Below the pieces are notes generated by a model. It was not told the DNA's origin. It ran no database searches and worked only from the letters and a program-made list of their open reading frames with translations. Shown in pieces: positions 7,958 to 15,467 of a DNA stretch of 63,268 nt. Made by a program: the position numbers and the translations under genes. Each line of letters begins with the position of its first letter. Positions within the stretch are counted from its first letter, which is position 1. The DNA comes from Vibrio sp. 10N.286.49.B1 (lineage in GTDB: Bacteria; Pseudomonadota; Gammaproteobacteria; Enterobacterales; Vibrionaceae): NCBI RefSeq assembly GCF_002873335.1, contig NZ_MCUW01000025.1, positions 1,998-65,265 on the forward strand, given 5' to 3'.

Positions 7958-8698
7958 TTAAAGTGCCGTGAGGCCGGAATAGAGCATCTTTGTTCCCGTA
8001 AGAAACAGAACGCTATAACTTATCTTGTAAATCAACTCTTGAGAGATGATATTCACCATCCACACACCGGCTCTAACCCCTAAAAACGCAATCGGCACCA
8101 AAACTAACGAGGTCATCAAGTTTTGCATATCGAGCAGCCCCATATAGCTGTATGGGATCAACTTAATAAAATTAAGCACCGTGAAAAATACTACGCTGGT
8201 GCCGATTAATTGTTCTTTCGGCAGATTTTTTGGCAGTAGATGCATGCTTGCAGGCGGACCACCGGCATGGGCAATTGTACTGGAAAACCCAGACAACATA
8301 CTTAAGGCATAGCCCTTTATCGGGTGGCTAAATTGAACCTGCTTTAGCAGAAACTTTTGTGTTAAAAAGACCAAAGCCAGCCCCCCAATGATAAGTTCAA
8401 CTACAGATGTTGACAGACTACCCATAAAATAAGCAGCACTCATCACCCCCAAAATAGCGAAGGGCATCATACTTTTTAGCTCGACGTAATTGCAGTTCTT
8501 GCGGTGGTAAAACAGCGCCATTAAATCCATACCACACAATAATGGTAATAAAATCGCAGCGGCTTGAACTGGCGATACGCTCATCGCCATCAAAGGTACC
8601 GATAGCATCCCCAAAATACCGCCGACCCCTCCCTTGCCCATGCCATAGAAAAAAACGGCAGGTATCGCTGCAACATAAAACCAAAGGTCTGTGATCAT
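7958..8698 (-). CDS. TauE/SafE-family membrane permease
   Basis: About 246 aa from the start at 8698 (MITDLWFY); an upstream in-frame start at 8734 is possible and neither has a strong ribosome site. Several hydrophobic segments and the TauE/SafE features GMGKGGVGGI (near residue 20) and GFSSTIAHAGGPP (about 140) identify the family, which exports or imports sulfite, sulfonates and organic anions. It sits between ABM copy 3 and leaderless binding protein copy 2 on one strand, probably one operon under the promoter at 9150-9204. Substrate cannot be deduced. Confidence 0.85.
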   Translation of the reverse strand: MITDLWFYVAAIPAVFFYGMGKGGVGGILGMLSVPLMAMSVSPVQAAAILLPLLCGMDLMALFYHRKNCNYVELKSMMPFAILGVMSAAYFMGSLSTSVVELIIGGLALVFLTQKFLLKQVQFSHPIKGYALSMLSGFSSTIAHAGGPPASMHLLPKNLPKEQLIGTSVVFFTVLNFIKLIPYSYMGLLDMQNLMTSLVLVPIAFLGVRAGVWMVNIISQELIYKISYSVLFLTGTKMLYSGLTAL

Positions 8699-8796
8699 GA
8701 TATGTAAACCAAGAAAATACGTAGATGAAAACAAGTGTATTTGAGCAAAAAACTTTTAAAGCCATTGACTCAAATAAGGGGGTATACAAAGTTGGC

Positions 8797-9087
8797 TTAA
8801 GCGATTTGGGTCATTTCGTTTACAACGAAGCTAGCCACACAGCCTTCAGCTGCTGCCATATAATCGGCAAGGTGTTGATTACCCATATGTGCTTGCCAAA
8901 GTTCACGTGATACCCAGTTTTCGTAGAAAGTGAAGTGTGCTGGTTTTTCGTTGTCTTGGTGGAGGTCATAGTTGATGCAACCGTCTTCGGCACGAGTGAC
9001 GTCGATTAATTTCAACAGCTCTGCTTTTACCAGTTCGATTTTGTCTTCATTGGCCACGATGTTTGCAACGATAGTTAGCTTAGTCAT
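8797..9087 (-). CDS. putative quinol monooxygenase, ABM domain (copy 3)
   Basis: 96 aa from MTKLTIVANI, aligned with the other two ABM copies. It differs from them at about a dozen positions (for example IVANEDK, VTRAEDG, AAAEGCVASFVVNEMTQ), so it is an older duplicate. It is first in a likely operon with the TauE permease and binding protein copy 2. Its promoter matches that of copy 2, with the same 87-bp distance from the -35 edge to the start codon. An upstream extension of the frame is not supported, because it runs through the promoter. Confidence 0.85.
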   Translation of the reverse strand: MTKLTIVANIVANEDKIELVKAELLKLIDVTRAEDGCINYDLHQDNEKPAHFTFYENWVSRELWQAHMGNQHLADYMAAAEGCVASFVVNEMTQIA

Positions 9088-9149
9088 AGTGTGTTCCTTT
9101 GTATGGAGTTGAAGCAGCTGATGGTGTGCTGCGTTGTTGGTTTGGGTGT

Positions 9150-9204
9150 ATATTACGGTGATTATTGCAAAGTAAAAACAGTCTAGAAATTGATTTATTA
9201 TCAA
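9150..9204 (-). promoter_or_regulatory. LysR-type operator and promoter, copy 3
   Basis: Operator TTGATTTATTATCAA at 9190-9204 (perfect TTGAT...ATCAA arms); minus-strand -35 GTTTTT at 9174-9179; 18-bp spacer; -10 TAATAT at 9150-9155. Operator-to--35 offset (16 bp) and spacer equal those of copies 1 and 2. In 9205-9386 I see nothing beyond the probable promoter of the radical SAM gene. Confidence 0.65.
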
Positions 9205-9386
9205 ATTTAGCTTGAGAATTGATTTTTAAGTCTGACCATAAAGAGGGAATTAGATCGCGTTGTGTGGTGATGTGCACGGTGTTTATCTATTTGTTTTTGA
9301 TAATAATTCAAATAATACCGCGTTTTTACCGTGTAAAATTTGCCGTAGGATGGCCAAATCAATTTCAATTCATTGGATAAATAGCC

Positions 9387-10415
9387 ATGTCACAGATACA
9401 TTTTCAACAGGGCCCAATACGCCCACCATCAGAAGCAGACAGTTTGCTTATCAGAACCACACAAGGGTGCCCGTGGAATAAATGTAAGTTCTGTACCCTA
9501 TTTGAAGGAATGGAGTTCTCTATTCGTCCTGTCGAAGAGATCAAACGTGATATCTGGGCTGCAAAGGCGTTCTATAAGAATCGTAAATTTGACAGCTGTT
9601 TCTTACAAGATGGCGACTCTTTCGCTATGGAAACAGAAGATTTACTCGACGTTCTTCGCACCCTAAAAGAAGCGTTCCCAGAGCTAAAACAGATAAGCTC
9701 ATACGGCCGAGCACAGACCATGACCAAAAAATCGCCAGCTGAAATGAAAGCGATCTGTGAGGCGGGGCTAAATATGCTCTATTGCGGTATGGAGTCAGGT
9801 TCGCTGGATGTTCTAAAATTGATGAAAAAAGGTATTACACCAAAATCAATATTAAAATCAGCGCAATATGCCAAGCAGGCTGGAATGAAAATGATGACGT
9901 TCATCATTCTCGGTCTTGGTGGTAAAGAGCTATCAGAGCAACATGTTAACGAAACGGCGCTGCTTCTCAATCAGATCAACCCAGAGGAAATCCGTATCTT
10001 ATCTTTAGCTGTGAAGCCCGGTACAGAGTTGGATGATATGGTGCAAAGCGGCCAGTTCACACCACTGACTGAACGCGAAATGCTTGAAGAGCAATACCAA
10101 CTGATCAGCAAATTAGACAGTATCACTGGGAACTACGGTAACTATCATGGCATCAATTTATTAATGGAGCTCAATGGTCAGCTTCCACATGATAAAGAGG
10201 CTTTCTTGCGTACCATTGATCAATTTATGATGATGAGTGAAAACGACCAAAACAACTTTATTTTAGGCCGGCGAACAAGCTACTACGCAACATTGAATGA
10301 TATGGACAATCAGCTAATGTATGACACGGTACAACAACAGCTTAAACGCATTAAACAGCAGAACCTTGGCAACCTCGAAGATATCTTTTACCAGCTTCGT
10401 CAGCGCATGATCTAA
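9387..10415 (+). CDS. radical SAM protein
   Basis: 342 aa. The iron-sulfur motif lies at about residues 29-37 as GCPWNKCKFC, a C-x4-C-x2-C spacing rather than the commonest C-x3-C-x2-C; such spacing occurs in COG1032-type radical SAM proteins. A TIM-barrel follows with CGMESGS (about residue 132) and FIILGLGG (about 172), the SAM-binding glycine stretches. No B12-binding domain is present. Its reaction is unknown. The DUF1349 gene follows after 16 bp, so the two form an operon. Confidence 0.85.
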   Translation: MSQIHFQQGPIRPPSEADSLLIRTTQGCPWNKCKFCTLFEGMEFSIRPVEEIKRDIWAAKAFYKNRKFDSCFLQDGDSFAMETEDLLDVLRTLKEAFPELKQISSYGRAQTMTKKSPAEMKAICEAGLNMLYCGMESGSLDVLKLMKKGITPKSILKSAQYAKQAGMKMMTFIILGLGGKELSEQHVNETALLLNQINPEEIRILSLAVKPGTELDDMVQSGQFTPLTEREMLEEQYQLISKLDSITGNYGNYHGINLLMELNGQLPHDKEAFLRTIDQFMMMSENDQNNFILGRRTSYYATLNDMDNQLMYDTVQQQLKRIKQQNLGNLEDIFYQLRQRMI

Positions 10416-10431
10416 TAATAAGGAACCTACA

Positions 10432-10980
10432 ATGAATAACCTAAATGACTGGCACATTCAAAATGAGAATCCGAACCACTGGTCTTTGGACAACGGTGTG
10501 CTGTCTATGCAAGTCCAACAGGGCAACATTTTTGGGGCTGGCTCAGGCGATGTCGATAATCTATTTATCCACCCTATTTCTAAGCCCAATTACAGCGCTG
10601 AAGTCACCATTAGCCTAAGTCCAGACCTGCCATTTGAGCAAGCAGGGCTGGGGATATACTGGGACAACGATAACTACATTAAAATTAGTAAAGAGATGTT
10701 TATGGGCGAGCGCTCACTGGTCTTTGTTGTCGAGCAAAATGGTCAACCAGAGATCAAACAACTTCGCACATTTGAAGGCAAGACAGCGTCAGTTAAGATA
10801 GAAAAAAATGATGGTACTATCACTGCATTCTTGGGATGTAATCAAAAACGCTCTTGGCAAGTCATTGGATCTGCGAAGACATTAAACGGCCAAGCAAAAG
10901 GACTTATGCTTTTTACCTTTAGTGGTAGTTCAAACACACCTAATTTTGCTAAGTTTAGTGAATTTCAACTAATGAGTTGA
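10432..10980 (+). CDS. DUF1349 concanavalin-like protein
   Basis: 182 aa. It has the DUF1349 pattern: a tryptophan-rich start, LFIHPISKPNYSAEVTIS, the central EQAGLGIYWDNDNYIKI and the C-terminal GLMLFTFSG. The family has a jelly-roll, concanavalin A-like fold and is often linked to sugar binding, with no defined enzymatic role. No signal peptide. Good SD (AAGGAA) before the ATG; co-transcribed with the radical SAM gene. It is the last resident gene before the mobile island. Confidence 0.75.
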   Translation: MNNLNDWHIQNENPNHWSLDNGVLSMQVQQGNIFGAGSGDVDNLFIHPISKPNYSAEVTISLSPDLPFEQAGLGIYWDNDNYIKISKEMFMGERSLVFVVEQNGQPEIKQLRTFEGKTASVKIEKNDGTITAFLGCNQKRSWQVIGSAKTLNGQAKGLMLFTFSGSSNTPNFAKFSEFQLMS

Positions 10981-11121
10981 GCCAGTCTGGTATATAGTAA
11001 TTGACTTTTTGTATTAGTTTTATTTTGGAAAAAGTTATGTTAGTCGATAGCGCTTAGTGGGATCGAAACACACAATGGGGCAATTATCAGCTACAATACA
11101 CTTGTGGGATGTGTAGAGTAG

Positions 11122-11172
11122 CCTCGCTATGGTAGAAAGAGTCGGTTGCAGCCGACTCCCGACATAGCGAGG
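11122..11172. repeat. nested perfect hairpin beside the PIN-like gene
   Basis: The outer arms CCTCGCTATG (11122-11131) and CATAGCGAGG (11163-11172) are perfect complements. Inside, GAGTCGG (11139-11145) and CCGACTC (11152-11158) form a second stem around a 6-nt loop. It starts 6 nt past the stop of the 11178-11558 gene and has no T-run on either side, so it is not a canonical terminator. It could be an RNA stabiliser, a structured transcript or a recombination site at the island edge. Confidence 0.6.
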
Positions 11173-11177
11173 TTCAT

Positions 11178-11558
11178 TCACTCGCTGAGAGCTTCAACGA
11201 GCACACTGTTTTCTAGCGCAGCGTCAAAGTTCTTGTATCGCTCACACCATGCATGATACTTCCCCGCAAGATCTTGCGTTGCACGAGCCAGTGCCCTATC
11301 TCTTGTAATCAAAATCACACGAGTTCCCTTTTCTTTGCTAGTGAGTTCAGTCGCAAGGCGAGCAATCATCACGAAGTCTGCACTGTTATCGTAAATTTGA
11401 ACAAGCTCCCCGTGGCGTTCACCCTCCTCGCCAATTGGTAACTTGTAAACGTCATTCGAAACAGCAATGACAGTAACCCACTCCTTTGAAAGCAACACAG
11501 ATAAGTCGAGGTTCAACCGCGAGTTATCGCAGTCTAGAAGCAGTATTAGATTACTCAT
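11178..11558 (-). CDS. PIN/NYN-like domain protein
   Basis: About 126 aa. The start is placed at ATG 11558 (MSNLILLLDCDNS) because it overlaps the end of the upstream gene by ATGAGTAA, the usual sign of translational coupling; ATG 11564 is an alternative. The N-terminal LLLDCDNSR, the central DNSADFVMIARLATEL and the later RVILITRDRALARA follow the order of acidic residues in PIN/NYN-type nuclease folds. That supports, but does not prove, a metal-dependent RNase. It is paired with a 58-aa acidic protein under a LexA-type box, an arrangement resembling SOS-controlled toxin-antitoxin or stress modules. Function is inferred from fold resemblance only. Confidence 0.55.
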   Translation of the reverse strand: MSNLILLLDCDNSRLNLDLSVLLSKEWVTVIAVSNDVYKLPIGEEGERHGELVQIYDNSADFVMIARLATELTSKEKGTRVILITRDRALARATQDLAGKYHAWCERYKNFDAALENSVLVEALSE

Positions 11559-11727
11559 CTGCATATTCAAAATCCTCCTTCGACAGTGCGAGTAGCACTG
11601 AAGTCTCATCATCGTCATCGCCCAAATTACCCTCTACGAACCTCATCGCTATAGCATTAAGTATCGCTTCCTTGCTTACTTTTAGGCTTATAGACTTTGC
11701 ATCAAGCAAATAATCAAAAGTGTTCAT
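11551..11727 (-). CDS. small acidic protein, coupled to the PIN-like gene
   Basis: 58 aa from ATG 11727, chosen because GGAG lies 8 bp upstream; an ATG six codons earlier has no such site. It is predicted helical with an acidic middle (LGDDDDETS) and an acidic tail. No named family is recognised. Its last codons overlap the PIN-like gene by 8 bp. First gene after the LexA-type box. By size and position it could be an antitoxin or accessory subunit; this is inference only. Confidence 0.6.
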   Translation of the reverse strand: MNTFDYLLDAKSISLKVSKEAILNAIAMRFVEGNLGDDDDETSVLLALSKEDFEYADE

Positions 11728-11742
11728 GTCAAAATCTCCAAC

Positions 11743-11762
11743 CACTGTATACTAAAACAGTA
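11743..11762. promoter_or_regulatory. LexA (SOS) box between divergent genes
   Basis: CTGTATACTAAAACAG at 11745-11760 fits CTGT-N8-ACAG exactly, and the flanks extend it towards TACTGT...ACAGTA. It lies 16 bp from the minus-strand start at 11727 and 27 bp from the plus-strand start at 11789, so it could repress both until DNA damage. Confidence 0.75.
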
Positions 11763-11788
11763 TAGTCGTATTTTTCAGAGGCGATGCT

Positions 11789-12121
11789 ATGACAGCGATT
11801 AGATATCGTCACAACTATCGTCTTGTGACTCTTAACGAGCAGGGGCCGGTTGGGAAGCTCTCAGTTGTTGCTGACACTATTCCCGCCCGACTTCGATCTG
11901 GAAAGCTTCATTTTGCGAAATTCGCTGGTTCAATAGACGCAAAGTTCATTGGCGGGATGCAAAAGGTGAAGCTGATAAACATCGAGGCGTGGTCGCCCGA
12001 TGACGGGGTGAGCGGAAACTGGCTTGAAATCAGCAAAGGTCACTATGTGGCTGGAGTGTACTTCAATAGTTGCTACTACATTGTGCTAGAAGACAACGCG
12101 CCAGTGACGTTTGAGCTGTGA
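11789..12121 (+). CDS. hypothetical island protein, divergent from the PIN-like pair
   Basis: 110 aa. GAGG lies 9 bp before the ATG. The protein is soluble and rich in beta-strand residues, with NYRLVTLNEQGPVG near the start and a C-terminal HYVAGVYFNSCYYIVLEDN. No family is recognised, and there are no membrane segments or signal peptide. It shares the LexA-box intergenic region with the PIN-like pair, so it is probably SOS-controlled too. It converges with the helicase gene, and its stop codon sits on the first unit of the repeat hub at 12119-12160. Confidence 0.6.
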   Translation: MTAIRYRHNYRLVTLNEQGPVGKLSVVADTIPARLRSGKLHFAKFAGSIDAKFIGGMQKVKLINIEAWSPDDGVSGNWLEISKGHYVAGVYFNSCYYIVLEDNAPVTFEL

Positions 12122-12160
12122 CCAAGGTTTGGTGACCAAGGTTTGGTGACTAAGGTTTAG
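12119..12160. repeat. three tandem 14-bp palindromic units with a compensatory change
   Basis: TGACCAAGGTTTGG at 12119-12132 and 12133-12146 is followed by TGACTAAGGTTTAG at 12147-12160. In each unit CCAA/TTGG can pair; in the third both arms have changed together (CTAA/TTAG), keeping the pairing. This suggests selection for structure or for a palindromic protein site. Confidence 0.75.
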
Positions 12161-12228
12161 TGGCTATCTTGTAGCCACCGATTTAGCCGTTTATGGCTAA
12201 TAACTCAAATTTAGCCATAAACGGCTAA
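12161..12228. repeat. TTAGCC/GGCTAA inverted repeat cluster
   Basis: A TGGCTA/TAGCCA hairpin (12161-12177) is followed by an 18-bp perfect inverted repeat: TTAGCCGTTTATGGCTAA at 12183-12200 and its complement at 12211-12228, 10 bp apart. Each arm is itself a TTAGCC-N6-GGCTAA palindrome, giving four half-sites. It lies between convergent genes, so a bidirectional terminator is possible, but the half-site regularity suggests a recombinase, replication or regulator site. Nothing else is seen in 12229-12282. Confidence 0.75.
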
Positions 12229-12282
12229 TCATGGGTAATGGTGAGAACTGTTGCTTCAATTGCACATCAAACCTTCAGAGTT

Positions 12283-14445
12283 TTAAGCATTGATCAGATT
12301 GGAAAGATACACATTTCTTCTGCTTGCTTTGGTCTCTGAAACTATGGCATCAGCAAAGGATTTCTTGCAACCTATGAAGGTCATTTTGTCTGTCGCTCTT
12401 GTGATAGCCGTATAGATCCACGACTTATCCATTAGTCTGTTGGTAAAAATAGGGGCGACTACCGTTGAAAATTGACTACCTTGAGCTTTGTGTAGAGTGA
12501 TTGCATACGATAACTCAATAGTATCAAGCAGATCGTAATTCACCTCTACGATGCGCCCAGTATCAATCTCTACTCTTGCAAGAATCTTGTTGTCTGTATT
12601 GTCCCGTAGTCCAACCACAGTTCCAAGAGTGCCGTTTTGTATATCTTCACGATAGTTGTTCTTTGTGAAAATAATTGGATCACCCAGCCTAATCCCAACA
12701 TCCTCACACTCTCCTTGAGGGTTGACCAGAAGTAGCTTTTTGCCATATGGGTTTGCTACCGCCTGACAGAGTTCATTTACCTCTTTTGCTATCTTGCGGG
12801 TAGGGGATATTATCTGCACCTCTCCATCAAGCTCCATGTATAAGTCGACCATCTCACTGACAATATTCTTTTTCAATGAGGTGATAAATTGAACATTTTT
12901 GTAGGTAAGCTCTTTGGGTACAACCCCTTGGCGGATATCGTTTGAGTAAACAGGAATACCTGTCTCTTCCGATTGTCTTCTCACTATGTCTAAGTGAACG
13001 CGAGGAACGCTACCTGAACTGATTAATTCACTAAGAACCAAGCCTGCTCCGATAGGAGGCAATTGTTGATCATCACCTGTGAAAATAATCCTAGCGTGCT
13101 TGGGAAGCTTCATTATCAGCTTGTAAAGTGAAGGTATATCGACCATTGAAGCTTCATCAATAACCAGCAAGATGGAGCTGTATTCACATACATCTTCATC
13201 TTTAAGCATCAGGAATCGTTGAATAGTTTGTGTTTCAATGAGTATTGATTCTTGTAGTCGTTTGGCAGCTCTTCCACTCAAAGCTACACCAAAGACTTTA
13301 AAGCCTAGTTGAGTATATGAGTCGACAATGGCCTTCATAACTGTTGTCTTGCCTGTACCCGCACCGCCTGTCAGCGTAAAAACGTGATGCTCAAGACTTC
13401 GGATTATCGCCTCTCCCTGCTTTTCAGTTAGCGGGAATTCAAATTGAGCCACAGACTTACTGTAAGCCTCATCTGCACCAACACACCAACCGTTTTTTAA
13501 ACTCAAGAGATGCTGGATGCGCTTCGCAATCACCCCCTCCATAATGTACAAACCTGTAGAGTGAATTAGCCCAGAATTCTCGTTGTAGTAGACAGATAGC
13601 GAACTATGCGCATTTACAATAGACTCTTCTGCTAGATACTCATCCCCATCAGCACCATCTACCACTAGGTTCCACAGATCATCAATAGGGCAAACCGTAT
13701 GTCCATCCTTGCAATATTGTTGCATGGCAGATTCGACAAGCGCATTCATTCTTCGAGGATCATAGGGGTCAACAGCAAACTTATTAACAGCTAACGTGTC
13801 TACGTCTTTGAACGAGCAGCCAAAGTGTTGAAGGCAGTAGGGATTTTTCTTAATTTCCTGTACGGATTCTGCTTTGTGAAACTTAAATAATTTCTGCTGA
13901 ACAACAGGTGGGATACCCATATCAGCGAAGAAAACAGCATGTTGGAGGTTTTCATATTTGCGGAATCCCTCAATTAATTTTTGCGCTGTCACTGCGGTGA
14001 ACTTGGATGCTACCTCATCCATTTCGCCTCGCGCCAACAGCTCAAATACTCTCAACCCAAAAGTCTCAAAAATCTTTCTAGCTTTGACTTCACCAATCCC
14101 CTCGAAGTCTGGCTCCTTTGCTACAAATTGAATAAACTCTTCCGCTGTCTCAGGTAAAATCATTTTTCCGATGGGATCGGCAAAAGCATATTGGGTCGAC
14201 TCAAATCCATTATGCTCTGTGATCTTAATGTCTGGGCTACCCAATAGTTCCCAGATTTGTCCCACTCTAGGCTCTGCATTGATATGTGACTCAGAAATCT
14301 CAACGGTAGCGTAAGACTTTGCTGATACGCGATTTACGTGGTCTTCTCTACGGACAAACATAGCGTTGAATCGATAAAGTCCTCGTCGCAAGCCGTATGT
14401 CGTGGTAACTCGGATGTAATAACGTAAAACAGTGGAAGCCGTCAT
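12283..14445 (-). CDS. RecD2-like SF1B DNA helicase
   Basis: 720 aa. The N-terminal third has helix-hairpin-helix-like segments as in RecD2 (EGIGEVKARKIFETFG at about 102-117, then KNPYCLQHF). The motor has Walker A GGAGTGKTT (about 358-366), Walker B VIDEASMVD, motif III GDDQQLPPIG, a C-terminal HKAQGSQF and the last motif YTAITRA. These imply 5'-3' ATP-driven unwinding of DNA. The ATG overlaps the previous stop (ATGA), so it is translationally coupled to the 139-aa protein and serine recombinase upstream. Length fits stand-alone RecD2 rather than the RecBCD subunit. As island cargo it could aid transposition or replication of the element or act in phage defence; context alone cannot decide. 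Confidence 0.85.
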   Translation of the reverse strand: MTASTVLRYYIRVTTTYGLRRGLYRFNAMFVRREDHVNRVSAKSYATVEISESHINAEPRVGQIWELLGSPDIKITEHNGFESTQYAFADPIGKMILPETAEEFIQFVAKEPDFEGIGEVKARKIFETFGLRVFELLARGEMDEVASKFTAVTAQKLIEGFRKYENLQHAVFFADMGIPPVVQQKLFKFHKAESVQEIKKNPYCLQHFGCSFKDVDTLAVNKFAVDPYDPRRMNALVESAMQQYCKDGHTVCPIDDLWNLVVDGADGDEYLAEESIVNAHSSLSVYYNENSGLIHSTGLYIMEGVIAKRIQHLLSLKNGWCVGADEAYSKSVAQFEFPLTEKQGEAIIRSLEHHVFTLTGGAGTGKTTVMKAIVDSYTQLGFKVFGVALSGRAAKRLQESILIETQTIQRFLMLKDEDVCEYSSILLVIDEASMVDIPSLYKLIMKLPKHARIIFTGDDQQLPPIGAGLVLSELISSGSVPRVHLDIVRRQSEETGIPVYSNDIRQGVVPKELTYKNVQFITSLKKNIVSEMVDLYMELDGEVQIISPTRKIAKEVNELCQAVANPYGKKLLLVNPQGECEDVGIRLGDPIIFTKNNYREDIQNGTLGTVVGLRDNTDNKILARVEIDTGRIVEVNYDLLDTIELSYAITLHKAQGSQFSTVVAPIFTNRLMDKSWIYTAITRATDKMTFIGCKKSFADAIVSETKASRRNVYLSNLINA

Positions 14446-14861
14446 AAAATACTCCCCATAGCACTGACAACTTCTTCGAGTTCCGAGTAGCGCGAAAGCT
14501 TAGCTTTTAGCTCTAGAACCTCAGCTCTCAATTTATTGTTTTCCCGCTCAAGTATTCTTACTTTGCTGGCGTTCATATCTCTCATAGGAGGGGCTTTGTC
14601 AGAAGCTTGGCTGGTCGATTGCTTAGACACTTTAGGTAGAATGTCACATTCTCTCAGGTAGGTTTCCAGATCCTCTAAGGCTTCTGCCAATGCTGGATTT
14701 TGGTTAAACGCAGACTTGCCAATCCCTGTTTGCTTGGCAAGCTCAGTTCGATGCAGTTTTCCTCGGTAAACCATATTTTTGTAATCATCGTCAGACTTGG
14801 TTGCCTTCCAAGCTTCAAACTTATTCAGGTTTTCCTGAGCCACCTGTTGTCCATTTGCCAT
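14442..14861 (-). CDS. small HTH/coiled-coil island protein
   Basis: 139 aa. A basic N-terminal half contains a helix-turn-helix-like stretch (KLHRTELAKQTGIGKSAFNQN, about residues 35-55). After a polar linker, a leucine-rich coiled coil follows (RILERENNKLRAEVLELKAKL, about 102-122). I recognise no named family; this layout resembles accessory DNA-binding proteins of multi-recombinase transposons such as TnpC. It starts 9 bp after the serine recombinase stop with a strong SD (AAGGGG) and overlaps the helicase start by 4 bp. The three genes form one tight operon. Confidence 0.7.
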   Translation of the reverse strand: MANGQQVAQENLNKFEAWKATKSDDDYKNMVYRGKLHRTELAKQTGIGKSAFNQNPALAEALEDLETYLRECDILPKVSKQSTSQASDKAPPMRDMNASKVRILERENNKLRAEVLELKAKLSRYSELEEVVSAMGSIL

Positions 14862-14870
14862 ATAAGCCCC

Positions 14871-15428
14871 TTAGAGTTCCTTTAACACGCGATAAACAGT
14901 CTGTCTTGACACTTCACACTCACTCGCAATCTGTGCTTTAGGAGTGCCTTGAGAAGCTTTTTGACGTATCACTTTAATTACTTCATCGGATAAAGGAGGG
15001 CGTCCAACGTGCTTTCCTGCTGCCTTGGCTGCCATCATCCCTTCGCGTTGGCGGATATTGATTAGTTTTCTTTCGAACTCAGCAAACGCACCTAGCATCT
15101 GCATTGTCAATTGAGCAAACGGGTCTTCTTTACTTGAAAACTCCAAAGATTCACTCACGAAAATCACAGAAGCCCCCTTCGCATTAACTTTATCTATGAT
15201 GCTCTGTAAATCGAGTAGGTTGCGAGCTAAGCGGTCGATGGAATGCACATACAGTTCATCACCTTGCCGTAGGTAATCAATGCAGTCGTTGAGGATGGGG
15301 CGGTTTCGTGTCGATTTGGCTGACATCGACTCTACAAATGTTTTATCAAGTGGCAAGTCAGCAAGTTGTCTATCTACATTTTGCTCAGAACTTGAGACTC
15401 TAACGTAACCTACTTTCTGTGTTGTCAT
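14871..15428 (-). CDS. serine recombinase (resolvase/invertase family)
   Basis: 185 aa, the normal size for small resolvases and invertases. The catalytic serine lies in YVRVSSSEQ (about residue 12-13), with the arginine-bearing IDRLARN (about 64-70) and the helix linking to DNA (AEFERKLINIRQREGM). The C-terminal HTH is TPKAQIASECEVSRQTVYRVL. It forms an operon with the 139-aa protein and the RecD2-like helicase. The upstream gap contains repeated 15-bp motifs (15468-15482 and 15503-15517) that may be its own binding or resolution site. Confidence 0.9.
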   Translation of the reverse strand: MTTQKVGYVRVSSSEQNVDRQLADLPLDKTFVESMSAKSTRNRPILNDCIDYLRQGDELYVHSIDRLARNLLDLQSIIDKVNAKGASVIFVSESLEFSSKEDPFAQLTMQMLGAFAEFERKLINIRQREGMMAAKAAGKHVGRPPLSDEVIKVIRQKASQGTPKAQIASECEVSRQTVYRVLKEL

Positions 15429-15467
15429 TCCCTGACTACCTGTTTAGATATACAGTAACTTTAACGA

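Noticed and set aside
8418..8789. 123-aa frame on the same strand as the TauE permease
   Set aside because: Shifted-frame shadow of the permease; the permease frame carries all family motifs.
12119..12228. CRISPR array
   Set aside because: Units are 14 bp without spacers and the nearby inverted repeats are not repeat-spacer units; no cas gene in the window.
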